From Flavobacterium sp. FEMGT703F (GTDB taxonomy: Bacteria; Bacteroidota; Bacteroidia; Flavobacteriales; Flavobacteriaceae), in NCBI GenBank assembly GCA_002786385.1, contig PGCN01000024.1, forward strand, positions 62,001 to 126,000: a stretch of DNA of 64,000 nucleotides. Direction: 5' to 3'. Positions 1 to 9,700 of this stretch are shown one piece after another (within the stretch, counting starts at the first letter, position 1; every line of letters starts with the position of its first letter). The notes below the pieces were generated by a model. It had not been told where the DNA came from, did no database searches, and saw nothing but the letters and a program-made list of their open reading frames with translations. Position numbers and translations under genes: made by a program.

Positions 1-1
1 A

Positions 2-163
2 AAAAAGGGATTAGAGGTTAAACAACAAAAATCTTGGACTGCATATTTGGAATGGTTAGTAAAAAACAAAGTTCTTAATAGTGATGGAACACTAAATGAG
101 GAGAAAGTGGATGCATTAATCCAAAATTATGATGAAAATATAACGAAGCGAACTATTCGCTAA
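2..163 (+). CDS. 3' end of an unknown protein (partial)
   Basis: An open frame enters from the left edge and gives 53 codons before TAA at 161-163. The visible tail is lysine- and asparagine-rich, contains SWTAYLEWLVKNK and ends NITKRTIR. No motif is recognised, so no function is proposed. The start lies outside the window. Repeat copy A begins about 58 bases after the stop, as it does after other plus-strand genes in this region. Confidence 0.6.
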   Translation, partial: KKGLEVKQQKSWTAYLEWLVKNKVLNSDGTLNEEKVDALIQNYDENITKRTIR

Positions 164-220
164 AACTGTTGAAAACAGTTAAAAACAGCTCATAACAGTT
201 TTTAAATTTATTACTCTCCT

Positions 221-276
221 CCCTCTACCGCACGAAATAAAATTCGACGAAGTCAATCCCCTCGTGTGGTTTTTGT
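221..276 (+). repeat. Intergenic hairpin repeat, copy A (5' part)
   Basis: This matches the 5' end of copy B at 1886: both contain ATTCGACGAAGTCAATCC followed by a GTGGTT(C/T)TTGTT stretch. The flanks (CACGAAA and TCGTGTGG) can pair to form a hairpin. Only the 5' end of the element is present before the next gene begins at 301. Confidence 0.7.
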
Positions 277-300
277 TGATTAATAGTCCAAATAAAATTT

Positions 301-1845
301 ATGAAAAAAAGCATTATAATTTTAGTAAGTTTTTTAATAAACTCCAGTTATATTACTGCACAAACCCCAACACTTCAATGGCAGAAGACATTAGGAGGAA
401 CTTTGGAAGATATGGCTTCGACGATTATACAAACATCAGACGGAGGGTATTTAACAGTTGGCTATTCTTATTCATCCGATGGAAACGTAACGTTAAACCA
501 TGGTGTTCAGGACTATTGGGTTGTTAAGCTTAATGCCACCGGAACTATCGAATGGCAAAAGTCTTTTGGAGGGTCTGATGAGGACACTCCTACCAGTGTT
601 TTTCAGACAACTGACGGTGGTTACGTTGTTGCCGGTTTTACAGCTTCTACGGATGGCGATGTAACGAGCAATCATGGAGAGTATGATTATTGGGTTGTGA
701 GATTAAATTCGGCCGGTACTATACTTTGGCAAAAAACATATGGAGGAACAAACAATGATATGGCTTATAGCATTGCTCCAACCTCTGACAGTGGATTTAT
801 AGTTGCGGGTCTTACTACGTCTTACGATGGTGATATAAATGACAATAATGGTGGAGGCGATGTCTGGATTGTTAAAATTAATTCTTCAGGTGTTTTACAA
901 TGGCAAAAAACTCTTGGCGGTACTGCTTCTGACCAAGCAAAAAGTATCAGCCAAACAGCCGATGGAGGTTACGTAATGGCCGGTAAGACGTATTCCAATG
1001 ATTTGGATGTGTCAGGAAATCACGGTGATTATGATTTTTGGGTGGTAAAACTAGACAGTGCCGGAACCATTCAGTGGCAAAAAGCTTTAGGAGGAACTAA
1101 TGAAGATGAAGCTATAAGTATAATTAAGACCACCGATGGCGGTTATGCTGTAGCCGGCATTATTTATTCTAATGCAAGTAATGGAAACATTACGGGCCAG
1201 CACGGAGAGCATGATTTTTGGGTTGTTAAATTAAATTCGTTGGGCACAATACAATGGCAAAGACCATTAGGCGGTAGTAATTCTGATAGAGGCTATTCTA
1301 TAGTGCAAACCATTGATGGCGGTTTTGTTGTTGCCGGGAGTTGCCAATCTTATAATGGCGATGTAGTGACGGGCAATAATGATAACGGTGGCGTGTGGCT
1401 TGTAAAATTGAATGCAGCAGGAGTTGTTCAATGGCAGAAGCCATTTGGAGGTTCTGATTATGAAGAAGCCTTTTCTTTAATTAAAACAACTGATGGCGGA
1501 TTTGCAGTGGCTGGCTTTACTTATTCTAATGATGGAGATGTATCAGGAAATCATGGCGACAGCGATTTTTGGATTTTGAAATTGAGTGGAGAGAATTTAG
1601 GGACTACTGATTTTCAAAGAAATGCTATCATTGTATATCCAAACCCTGTTACTGATGTATTGCAGATACAAGGAGTGACCGAACCAATAACAGCTATTAA
1701 GATCATAGACCTTACAGGAAAGACCATTTTGGAACAAACAACAAGCAATCATTTTTTTGATGTTGAACTACTTCCGCAAGGTATCTATTTGCTTGAAGTT
1801 TATACAGAAAAATATAAGCATACTCATAAGTTTACAAAACAGTAG
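301..1845 (+). CDS. Type IX-secreted protein with seven WQK/DGGYxVAG repeats
   Basis: 514 residues. A signal peptide (residues 1-21, ending ITAQ) is followed by seven tandem units of about 60 residues. Each starts with a WQK..GG segment, passes through T.DGG[YF].VAG, and closes on an N.G..D[FY]W[VI]VKL strand. This periodicity resembles bacterial beta-propeller or delta-60-type repeat proteins. The last ~75 residues (VYPNPVTDVLQIQ, then DLTGK and LPQGIYLLEV) are a Por secretion/type IX sorting domain, which directs outer-membrane translocation and cell-surface attachment or release. Surface exposure follows from the family; the ligand is unknown. It stands alone, with hairpin repeats A upstream and B downstream. 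The ATG at 301 is chosen because the signal peptide begins there. Confidence 0.85.
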   Translation: MKKSIIILVSFLINSSYITAQTPTLQWQKTLGGTLEDMASTIIQTSDGGYLTVGYSYSSDGNVTLNHGVQDYWVVKLNATGTIEWQKSFGGSDEDTPTSVFQTTDGGYVVAGFTASTDGDVTSNHGEYDYWVVRLNSAGTILWQKTYGGTNNDMAYSIAPTSDSGFIVAGLTTSYDGDINDNNGGGDVWIVKINSSGVLQWQKTLGGTASDQAKSISQTADGGYVMAGKTYSNDLDVSGNHGDYDFWVVKLDSAGTIQWQKALGGTNEDEAISIIKTTDGGYAVAGIIYSNASNGNITGQHGEHDFWVVKLNSLGTIQWQRPLGGSNSDRGYSIVQTIDGGFVVAGSCQSYNGDVVTGNNDNGGVWLVKLNAAGVVQWQKPFGGSDYEEAFSLIKTTDGGFAVAGFTYSNDGDVSGNHGDSDFWILKLSGENLGTTDFQRNAIIVYPNPVTDVLQIQGVTEPITAIKIIDLTGKTILEQTTSNHFFDVELLPQGIYLLEVYTEKYKHTHKFTKQ

Positions 1846-1885
1846 TTATATTCTTTATTCTTCTAATATTTCATGATATCCCACA

Positions 1886-1983
1886 CTCCCTCAGACTGCC
1901 AAGCGAAATGAAATTCGACGAAGTCAATCCTTTCGAGTGGTTCTTGTTCCAACCCTTTTTAAGATAGTGGAAAAAGGTTGTCA
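1886..1983 (+). repeat. Intergenic hairpin repeat, copy B
   Basis: Starts about 40 bases after the stop at 1845. It shares the ATTCGACGAAGTCAATCC head with copy A and the TTCTTGTTCC...AAAAAGGTTGT middle with copy D (10997-11162). The 3' half is replaced by a different dispersed sequence, so this copy is truncated. Confidence 0.7.
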
Positions 1984-2014
1984 GATGTTCAGATTTTCGG
2001 ATGATGGATAACAG

Positions 2015-2097
2015 ACAACTTCACGTTTAGACAAGTTACACAGAGATACACAGAGTTTGTGGAGATTCACAGAGAAAATACAGAGAAAATACAGAGA
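2015..2097. repeat. Dispersed CACAGAG-rich repeat, copy 1
   Basis: The stretch from ACAACTTCACG through GGAGATTCACAGAGAA recurs with a few changes at 3545-3607. The preceding TTTTCGGAT..GGATAACAGACAACT also recurs near 3619-3650. Copy 1 ends in extra short tandem units (AGAGAAAATAC, two full and a partial). No coding potential. Confidence 0.75.
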
Positions 2098-2170
2098 CTA
2101 TCAAAAACCATTGCGGATCAAAAACCAAAATGGCTTTAAATCCGCAATGCTACCCTACTTTTTACTATTG

Positions 2171-3046
2171 TTACTGGTTTCCGTAAACTTGTTTTAAGAA
2201 ATCGGCTATACTTAGGGGTTGTCTTCCCAAGAGTTCTACTAAATCCTGGCTCTCCGTGTCTAACTCGCCTTGGGCTTGGGCTATGGCAAAACTCGAGAAA
2301 ATCCCGATTACATCTTCCGGTACGCCGTGATGGCTGAGTACGGTTTTATAATCTACTTCGGAAGGTGAAATGTAATTGATTTTTTTACCCGAAACGGCCG
2401 CTATGGTTATGGCTATCTCTTCGTAAGACAAGGCTTGGGTATTGGTGAAATCATAGGTTTTGCCTTCGTGGTTCGGCGTAGTCAAAATAGTAGCAGCTGC
2501 TTCGGCCATATCCGAACGCAATACCGCGCCTACTTTACCTTGTCCTGCCGGCACATACAAAACGCCGCTTTCCAATACATTCTCCCCTATAAAACCGGGT
2601 AAAAAATCCATGTACAAATTGTTTTTCAAAATGGTGTACGCCATACCGCTCTGCTCCAACCAACGCTCGGTTTGGATGTGCGATTGTGCCACTACCCATA
2701 AAGGCGAAGTTTCGGTTTCGTTTTTGCGCTGAAAGCTGGTATACACTACGTGCTTAACACCGGCATCTATAGCGGCATTAATAACATTTTCATGCTGTGT
2801 AAGCCTTTTCAATATATCGCTGCCCGATATAAAAAGCAGTTTTTCTATACCTGTAAAAGCGCTAACCAACGAGGCATAGTCATCATAATCGGCTATGCCG
2901 GTGTTGAGGCCTTGATTACTATATTCGGTGGCGGCGGTTTCGTTTCTGACTAAGGCGGTGAGTTGGTGCGCCGGTATGCCTTTAGCCAATAGCGCTTGGA
3001 GGGTTGCTTTCCCGAAATGTCCGGTAGCTCCTGTTACTAAAATCAT
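2171..3046 (-). CDS. NmrA/QorB-like NAD(P)-dependent oxidoreductase
   Basis: 291 residues, atypical short-chain dehydrogenase of the NmrA/QorB (YtfG) group. The N-terminal glycine-rich loop GATGHFG (residues 6-12) binds NAD(P)H. There is no classical YxxxK pair, as usual in this group. The family includes NADPH:quinone oxidoreductase 2 and NADP-sensing proteins, so quinone or electrophile reduction is the likely role (inference). It is divergent from an HxlR regulator across a 114-bp gap full of GTTAC/GTAAC half-sites. The same arrangement is known for redox-sensing HxlR repressors and their qor targets. The ATG at 3046 sits directly before the conserved MILVTGATG. Confidence 0.85.
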   Translation of the reverse strand: MILVTGATGHFGKATLQALLAKGIPAHQLTALVRNETAATEYSNQGLNTGIADYDDYASLVSAFTGIEKLLFISGSDILKRLTQHENVINAAIDAGVKHVVYTSFQRKNETETSPLWVVAQSHIQTERWLEQSGMAYTILKNNLYMDFLPGFIGENVLESGVLYVPAGQGKVGAVLRSDMAEAAATILTTPNHEGKTYDFTNTQALSYEEIAITIAAVSGKKINYISPSEVDYKTVLSHHGVPEDVIGIFSSFAIAQAQGELDTESQDLVELLGRQPLSIADFLKQVYGNQ

Positions 3047-3076
3047 TTTTTTTTTGTGGTTTTAAAAATTACTATT

Positions 3077-3141
3077 TACTTTTGTTACACAAAGTAACTA
3101 ATAATAGTTTTTAAAAGTAACAAGTTACCTTTGGGTAACCT
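3077..3141. promoter_or_regulatory. Divergent promoter region with repeated HxlR-type half-sites
   Basis: A perfect Bacteroidota -7 box, TACTTTTG, lies at 3077-3084 for the plus-strand regulator. Overlapping and following it are inverted pairs: GTTAC/GTAAC at 3084-3098, GTAAC-AA-GTTAC at 3117-3128, and GTTACC-N4-GGTAAC at 3124-3139. Two more GTAAC copies sit at 3153 and 3164 around the start codon. This is a plausible operator array for the HxlR protein encoded next to it, controlling both genes. The binding is inferred. Confidence 0.6.
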
Positions 3142-3160
3142 AAGAATAAGTAGTAACGCT

Positions 3161-3496
3161 ATGGTAACTAATACGCCAAAAATCAACGAAAACAACTGTC
3201 CGGTAAGCGCCATGTTGGCCTTAATAGGCGGTAAATGGAAACCTGTAATCTTATATTGTCTCCGCAACGACACCAGACGCTTTGGGGAATTGGCCGCCCG
3301 AATTCCTACCATCTCCCGAAAGGTATTGACCGAGCAACTCAAAGAACTCGAGCAAGACCAACTCATCATCCGCCAACAATACAACGAAATCCCACCGCGA
3401 GTGGAATACTCCTTATCCGACTTGGGCAAAAGCATGGCGCCGGTTTTAAATGCTATGGAACAATGGGGATTGGAAAATATTTTGCTGAAAAAATAA
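3161..3496 (+). CDS. HxlR-family winged-helix transcriptional regulator
   Basis: 111 residues from ATG 3161. An in-frame TTG at 3131 would add ten residues but lies inside the operator array, so it is rejected. The conserved HxlR core is present: a Cys at position 13 in the ENNCPV segment, LIGGKWKPVIL, RRFGEL, ISRKVLTEQLKELE and PPRVEYSLSDLG (the wing). In characterised relatives the N-terminal Cys is the redox or electrophile sensor and the protein is an autorepressor that also represses a neighbouring reductase. The divergent QorB-like gene fits that scheme (inference). A short CDS with no obvious terminator follows. Confidence 0.88.
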   Translation: MVTNTPKINENNCPVSAMLALIGGKWKPVILYCLRNDTRRFGELAARIPTISRKVLTEQLKELEQDQLIIRQQYNEIPPRVEYSLSDLGKSMAPVLNAMEQWGLENILLKK

Positions 3497-3544
3497 GAAG
3501 GATATTTGGATAACTTACAACTTATAACTCACAACCTACAACCC

Positions 3545-3607
3545 ACAACTTCACGTTTAGACAAGTTACACAGAGCTACACAGAGATTGTGGAGATTCAC
3601 AGAGAAT
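3545..3607. repeat. Dispersed CACAGAG-rich repeat, copy 2
   Basis: Near-identical to 2015-2075: starts ACAACTTCACGTTTAGAC and ends GAGATTCACAGAGAA. Both copies lie in intergenic DNA near TTTTCGGAT/GGATAACAGAC segments. Confidence 0.75.
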
Positions 3608-3664
3608 AGAGGTTCTGATTTTCGGATAACGGATAACAGACAACTGACAACTTTCACATTTCCG

Positions 3665-3710
3665 TAATTCCTAATTCCTAATTCATAATTCCTAATTCAT
3701 AATTCATAAC
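3665..3710. repeat. AATTCCT/AATTCAT simple repeat
   Basis: Six AATTC-based units of 6-7 bases (AATTCCT, AATTCCT, AATTCAT and so on). Low-complexity intergenic DNA with no visible function. Confidence 0.7.
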
Positions 3711-3740
3711 TCCCTTATCCCTAAAATTAACACGATAGCG

Positions 3741-3820
3741 CCGAACAGAAATTTTAATTTGAAAAAACTGTTCGCAAAAACCGAACAAAAATTTAAAAAT
3801 AAAAATCTTGTTCGCAAACC
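3741..3820. repeat. Two tandem 40-bp palindrome-ended units
   Basis: Unit 1 (3741-3780) and unit 2 (3781-3820) are exactly 40 bases each. Each begins CCGAACA and ends TGTTCGCAAA, so CGAACA pairs with TGTTCG around an AT-rich loop. The loops differ at several positions while the arms are kept, which points to the structure being the conserved part. Confidence 0.75.
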
Positions 3821-4030
3821 AACAACACTCTTCCCCAATCCAAGTACTCATCAAAACTCATAACCCTTACAATTACCCCTTCCCGGTTAAACTTCTCAGA
3901 ACTAACAAAATACTTTAAACCAAACTCTTTTTATTACATTTTTTCTTACCTTGCCACGACTAAGCTAAGCCGCAGTAGGTTTGCCGCTTTTAGTAAAAAA
4001 GCCATTGGTGGAAATTAATTTTTAACCTTT

Positions 4031-6274
4031 ATGAAATCAACCCTACTTTATATTTTCTTGGTCTTAGCGCCTCTTGGTTACGGCCAAATCATCAATTTTC
4101 CCGACGCCAATCTCAAGACAAAACTGTTGAGTGCTTCCACTTCCAACGGTGTAGCCACCGGCCAAGTCTCAACCTACAATATGAATTCAGACAGTTGGAC
4201 GCCCAATCAAACGCCCTACTATACGGTAATTGATACCAATGGTGATGGTGAAATACAAGTCGCAGAAGCGTTACTCATCAAAGGCTTGGCCTTAAACTCG
4301 GCCAACATCACGGATTTAACCGGAATTGAATATTTTAGCAATCTGCAGTATTTAAAGTGTGGGAGTAATCAAATTCAAAGTTTGACTTTTACCGCTCCCA
4401 ATACGTTACAGTATTTGAATTGTGACTATAATCAAATCACTTCCTTAAACTTATCGGGCCTAACCAATTTACGAACGCTAAAGTGTTCCGGTAATCTATT
4501 AACGACTATAAACACGAGCAATTTGCTGAATTTAAACTGGCTACACTGTCTCGGTAACGATATTACCAGTTTGGACCTTAGTTCCAATAGTCAACTCACT
4601 TCCATAAACTGTGGCGGGAACGAATTGACGACGCTCGATTTAAGTAATCAACCTTATCTGAGTGCATTGTATTGCAGCAGCAATCATTTGACCGGTTTGG
4701 ATCTCAGCCACTGTGATATGGAAAACGGATTATTTGCTGATTATAATGCGTTGACTTTTTTAAATTTAAAAACCGGCAATTACAGCTGGGACTATCTTCA
4801 ATTTAGCAACAACCCCAATCTTCAGTATGTGTGTTGTGATGAAGAAGATTTAGATTTGGTGGCCGCAAAATTATCCACTTACGGCTATACCGGTTGCCAT
4901 ACCAATACCTATTGCAGTTTTACACCCGGAGGAAGTTATAACACTTTAACCGGAACTCTTTCGATTGATTTTAACAACAATGGTTGTGATGCCAACGATA
5001 TTGTTCAACCTTTTGTCAGGGTTAATATTTCCGATAATTCGTCATCAGGAACAAGTTTTACCAATAGTAATGGCGTTTATCATTTTTACATGCCTTGGGG
5101 TAACTATACGATAACCCCTCAAATGGAAAATATCGATTACTTTGTTTTGAGTCCACCAACCGCAATCATCAACGCCAACAGTAGCAATGGGACTTTTACC
5201 CAAAATTTTTGTGTTGTTCCCAATGGTGTCCACCCTGACTTAGAAGTGTTTCTCATACCGCTAAGCATTGCAAGGCCGGGTTTTGATGCTCTATACAAGT
5301 TGGTTTACAAAAACAAAGGCACCTCCACACAATCGGGTACAGTTCAGTTGTCATTTGATGATGCTGTTTTGGATTTCGTTTCAAGTAACACGGCTTTTAG
5401 CAGTCAATCCACAGGAAATATAACTTGGGATTTTACGAATTTACAGCCTTTTGAAAGTCGGGTAATCAATCTTGTTTTCAACTTAAACTCACCCATCGAA
5501 ACACCTGCTTTAAACAGTGGTGATGTTTTACATTACACCGCTACCGTTTTGGGTCAAACCGATGAAACGCCCAATGACAATACCCTTAATTTCCATCAAA
5601 CTGTAGTGAACGCTCTTGATCCGAATGATAAAACTTGTTTAGAAGGAACAACGATTGCCCCCGGTATGGTGGGCGACTATGTGCATTATCTAATTCGCTT
5701 TGAAAACAATGGTACCGCTAATGCTGAAAACATAGTGGTAAAAGACATGATAGATACGACCAAATTTGACATTACTACTTTACTCCCTTTGACGGCAAGT
5801 CATACTTTTGAAACAAGAATTAGCAATACCAACAAAGTAGAATTTATTTTTGAAAATATTGACTTGCCTTTTGATGATGCCAACAACGATGGTTATATAA
5901 CGTTTAAAATCAAAACCAAACCAAATTTAGTGCTGGGTGATACCTTTAGCAATACAGCCAATATTTATTTCGACTACAATTTCCCTATAGCAACCAACAA
6001 TTATCTGACAAGCGTTCAAAACCCGTTAAGCGTTACAGAAAATGAAAGCAGTACTACAATGATTGCTTATCCGAATCCTGTGAAAGACGCGTTGCAATTT
6101 GAAACCATCAAACCAATTCTAAAAGCCGAAATCTATGACATCAGCGGTAGAATTATAGTTGCCATGGGCGTAACCAACAACACCTTAGACTTAACAGCCT
6201 TACAAAGCGGAAACTATGTAGTAAAAGTATTTACGGAAAACGGTGTATCCTATAGTAAAATTATAAAAGACTAA
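4031..6274 (+). CDS. Type IX-secreted leucine-rich-repeat surface protein
   Basis: 747 residues. Signal peptide 1-18 (ending GYGQ). An N-terminal region carries an EF-hand-like loop (DTNGDGEIQ). About eight short leucine-rich repeats of the form L..L.C..N.LT.L.LS (residues ~90-265) follow, then a carboxypeptidase-regulatory-like fold, then a conserved Flavobacteria C-terminal module containing LDPNDKTCLEG and FENNGTANAENIVVKD. A Por/type IX sorting domain ends it (IAYPNPVKDALQFE, DISGR, LQSGNYVVKV). LRR proteins of this architecture are exported to the cell surface. An adhesion or binding role is inferred from the repeats, and the ligand is unknown. A rho-independent terminator lies 23 bases after the stop. 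Confidence 0.87.
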   Translation: MKSTLLYIFLVLAPLGYGQIINFPDANLKTKLLSASTSNGVATGQVSTYNMNSDSWTPNQTPYYTVIDTNGDGEIQVAEALLIKGLALNSANITDLTGIEYFSNLQYLKCGSNQIQSLTFTAPNTLQYLNCDYNQITSLNLSGLTNLRTLKCSGNLLTTINTSNLLNLNWLHCLGNDITSLDLSSNSQLTSINCGGNELTTLDLSNQPYLSALYCSSNHLTGLDLSHCDMENGLFADYNALTFLNLKTGNYSWDYLQFSNNPNLQYVCCDEEDLDLVAAKLSTYGYTGCHTNTYCSFTPGGSYNTLTGTLSIDFNNNGCDANDIVQPFVRVNISDNSSSGTSFTNSNGVYHFYMPWGNYTITPQMENIDYFVLSPPTAIINANSSNGTFTQNFCVVPNGVHPDLEVFLIPLSIARPGFDALYKLVYKNKGTSTQSGTVQLSFDDAVLDFVSSNTAFSSQSTGNITWDFTNLQPFESRVINLVFNLNSPIETPALNSGDVLHYTATVLGQTDETPNDNTLNFHQTVVNALDPNDKTCLEGTTIAPGMVGDYVHYLIRFENNGTANAENIVVKDMIDTTKFDITTLLPLTASHTFETRISNTNKVEFIFENIDLPFDDANNDGYITFKIKTKPNLVLGDTFSNTANIYFDYNFPIATNNYLTSVQNPLSVTENESSTTMIAYPNPVKDALQFETIKPILKAEIYDISGRIIVAMGVTNNTLDLTALQSGNYVVKVFTENGVSYSKIIKD

Positions 6275-6296
6275 TCATCATCAAGTTTATAAACAA

Positions 6297-6327
6297 AAAC
6301 GCCCGCCATTGTCGGGCGTTTTATTTT
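6297..6327 (+). terminator. Rho-independent terminator of the LRR protein gene
   Basis: Stem ACGCCCG / CGGGCGT (6299-6319) with a 7-base loop, followed by TTTTATTTT. Confidence 0.85.
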
Positions 6328-6330
6328 AAG

Positions 6331-6447
6331 AATACCTTTTCTCATTTGCTGTATTTGCTCATCTTCCAAATACTCGTTTAACGTCATGCCGCGGTGAAGA
6401 GCCCTATTGCCTACTTTTTCATTTTGAAAAACAGGCACTGAACTCAT
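6331..6447 (-). pseudogene. Degraded 3' fragment of an ABC-F ATPase gene
   Basis: On the minus strand this reads MTLNEYLEDEQIQQMRKGIL. The intact ABC-F at 11410-13029 ends [21 protein letters not shown]. The underlying DNA (6341-6387) matches the 3' end of that gene at about 40 of 47 positions. Upstream the frame stays open to an ATG at 6447 (the frame closes at 6271, 58 codons), but that part no longer resembles ABC-F. The original stop is lost and the frame runs into the terminator of the neighbouring gene. Best read as a remnant of a partial duplication or of a deleted paralogue. A new small gene is possible but unsupported. Confidence 0.6.
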
Positions 6448-6718
6448 AACTTATAACTTCCTTTTTACTCCGCGCCGTACAGTTCGCCTTTCAGGCTCGA
6501 GTTCCTTCGTACTTCCCACTTCGTACTTTGTACTTCGCATTTAATAACTCGTTTAAACACCTTAAAAACCCGACCAAAAAACCAAAAAAATCGATAAGCG
6601 GATTTTTTTTAGGGAAAATTTAGGAGGTTTTGAGGGATTGGGTATATTTGGGAGGATAGACAAAATCTATTTAAATTTTAAATAATTGAAAAAGAAGGAA
6701 TCCTAAAAAACATATCTT
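6448..6718. other. Interval upstream of the NACHT gene
   Basis: Contains ACTTCGTAC-type simple repeats (about 6507-6541), AT-rich sequence and one candidate -7 box. No other feature is seen. Confidence 0.5.
6643..6650 (+). promoter_or_regulatory. Candidate -7 box for the NACHT gene
   Basis: TATATTTG matches the Bacteroidota TAnnTTTG consensus, about 70 bases before the ATG. No good -33 TTG at the usual distance is visible, so strength is uncertain. Confidence 0.45.
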
Positions 6719-9700
6719 ATGAACAAAAATACATTTGAAACGACCGTTAAGTTAATTCCCGATTTTATAAAAAATGCTGCTGGATATCTGAAGGATAATT
6801 TTGATAAAAATGGACAAGATTTAATTGAAAATACTAATGGAACAGCTGCGCTACTAATTAAATTGTTTGCTAAACCATTAATTGACAATTATTTCGAATC
6901 AAAAAAAGAAATAAAATTAAAAGATTTTGGATTTCATTGTTATCTTCAAGCAGCAATAGTGCAAGCTAGTAAATCACTCGAACTTATTGAAAACGAAATT
7001 GAAAATGTGTATTCCCATAAGCACGTTTTTGAAGTTGTCAAAAAAACAATGGAATATGAATTAGAAAATATTGATTCAAAAGAAGTTATATTAATTTTTC
7101 AACCTAAATATCATCCTGCCGTGGTTTATGTTAAAAATCAATATGAACGTATTTTAAATGAATTTAGATTAAGTTATTCTGACACTAATATTTTTTTAAA
7201 ACATTTTAATGAAAATATTGAGGGTACAATTGCTTCAATATTCGCAGATGATTATGAAGAGCATTTAGCTGAAATTGAATCTATACTCTTTAAAGAATCC
7301 GAATCAGCATTACTATTTGATACAATTCAAAATGGAAAAATTGGATTTAAACCAAATGAAGATTTATTATATCAACCCGCATTAGCTCGATGGAATAGTG
7401 TCAGTTCTTTTAGAGACCCAGAAGATGAGGATGAAAATGAAGAAGAAATCAATCAAAAAGAGAGTGAATTAAAAAATGTGGAATCTTTAGTTGAAGAATA
7501 TTTCGCTGGCACACCAGAAAATCATCTCGATAAAATACTTTTTATTGTAGCGGATTTTGGAAAAGGAAAATCCGTATTCATGAGACAATATGCTTCAGAT
7601 CTTGCCAAAAATTATACAAAATCAGGGGAGGGCTATTTTCCCATCTATTTTAATCTACGAAATTTTTCTAACTATTCAAGTGAAACCACACTAGGAGTTA
7701 TTAGTGATTTCTTACAGAATGAGTATGGTATTAAAATAGATGACGAATATTTTCGAAACAAAAAGTATGTTTTTCTTGTTGATTCTCTCGATGAAAGCGG
7801 TGAACTAAATAGAAAATCAATTGACAAGGTTATCAACTCGATAAAAAAAATTCAAAATATTGATAAAACGAAATACAGAACAAATAGGATTATTGTGACT
7901 TCAAGACCATTTGATGAGGGATTTATTAATCATTTATCCGACCATAAACCATATACTATCAAAAATAAAGAGAACCGAGACATTCCACAATATATTAATA
8001 TTTATGGCTTTACAAAGAACCAATTTAATCAATGGCTAATTGAAACTGTAAAATCTAATTCAGATTTTAAAAGACTAGAAACAACGGGATTTGGAAAAAA
8101 AATATTGGAAGCAATAGAGAATCAAGAAGAAATTGATATATATAATACATTATTAAACAACAAAACACTATCTCAATCCGAACTTCGCCGACCAATTTTT
8201 GCTTACATGATTTACCAATTGTTAATACATAATATTGATTTTCTTTCAATTGGTAAAATTGGTGTATATCTTTCATTTCTCAATTTGTTGACAAAAGAAG
8301 CAAAACATATAAATGATGCTACTTATAAAGTTAATTTACGAGAAGAGTTAGAATTCAGAAATGTATTGCATGCAACAACATCCCTTTGGATGTACGAAAG
8401 GCAACGAGGTCGTCAAGGAATGCTTAAAAAAGCAGACATTTGTAGGGTACTTGAAGGTAAAAAAATAAGTGATTTTGACAATGAAGTTATTGAAAAATAT
8501 AAGGAACGTGGATTTACAGAAATCCAGTTTTTATCTCACTCCTATTTCGGTGAAAATGACAATATTTTGCATTTCCAGCATCAGTCATTTGCTGAAATAT
8601 TATTAGCGGAATATTACTTAAAAATATTTATAAAGTTTTCCCTTGATGAAGATGCAGATATAGATGAAGCAAGAGTACGTTTATCAATAGGAGAGCCAAC
8701 AGAACAATCTCTTTCCTTTTTCAAAGAAATTTTAACATTATTACTGGAAACTTCACAAAAAAGTAATAACGAGTCAGTCATTGAAAAGAGAAAACTATTG
8801 TTTCCAATGCTAGCCTCTATGTCAATCAGAAAAAATAATCGTCTTTTCTGTAATTTTACACACTTTTCATGGTATTCTAAGTTTGATTTAGAAGAAAATC
8901 AAACTGAGTATCCAAAAAGCGCACTAGAAAAGTGGTGTTTCGATGAAAAAGAAATCGAAAAAATAATTTTTTTTTCAAGTAAAATCTTAAACTCAAAAAC
9001 ATGCTTTCAAACGATACAAGGAAATCCTCATAGTGCCTTATATGACTTTGAAGTGTTCGAAATTCACAACTATACCCCATCAAGTACCATAAGCATGGAT
9101 AAATGGCTTGCGTTAATTGTAGGAAATACTCTCTATAATAATTTCAAGGACCAAAAAAATATAAAACTGTTCAATACAGATTATAAAATTAATTTTAATT
9201 TCCTTTTTGATATGCTTAAAAATTGGAATTATGCGTCATCTTATGCTCTACCATTTTGGGCTAGAGAATTATTTAAAGGTTTAGACATGACCGACAATGA
9301 AGTAATTTTAGATTTATCGCATGTAAACTTTGATGAAGTAGATTTTTCTTATTCTACATTCAAAAACATTAGATCATGGGGAGCGAACTGGAGTAGGACA
9401 AAACTAGAATATTGCTCGTTCGAAAACGTTAATTTTATAACTTCTTTGTTTTTAAACACATCTATTACAAACATTAAATCCTTGGAAAATTTTGAAATGA
9501 TAAATTGTCCAGTAACTACTAATGGTCTTGTCTTACTCGACGCATTCAAAACAACAAATTTTAAAGAACCAACTTTTCGTACAATACCTCAAGAAGTTGT
9601 TGCACGTATTCCACTTTACGAGTCGAAAATTGAAGAATATTGGCCTTCTTTAGAGGGTTTTATTTATTATGGTTTAAAAGAAAAGTTTTTTACAAAAGCG

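Larger units (their letters stand above)
1846..2170. other. Gene-free interval with two repeat families
   Basis: 325 bases between two convergent genes. It contains hairpin repeat copy B (1886-1983) and then a CACAGAG-rich stretch (2015-2097) whose first 60 bases recur at 3545-3607. No RNA gene or credible ORF is visible. Confidence 0.7.
3497..4030. other. Gene-free interval of repeats
   Basis: 534 bases with no credible ORF. In order it holds a CACAGAG-rich repeat (3545-3607), an AATTC-based simple repeat (3665-3710), a 40-bp palindrome-ended tandem duplication (3741-3820), then unremarkable AT-rich sequence leading to the gene at 4031. No clear -7 box was found immediately upstream of that gene. 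Confidence 0.7.

Noticed and set aside
264..527. 87-codon frame overlapping the first type IX protein
   Set aside because: It is a shifted reading of the signal-peptide region with no domain; the 301 frame has clear repeats.
301..1845. Possible recent internal duplication or frameshift in the seven-repeat protein
   Set aside because: Repeats are diverged at DNA level and the frame is intact throughout, consistent with an old repeat protein.
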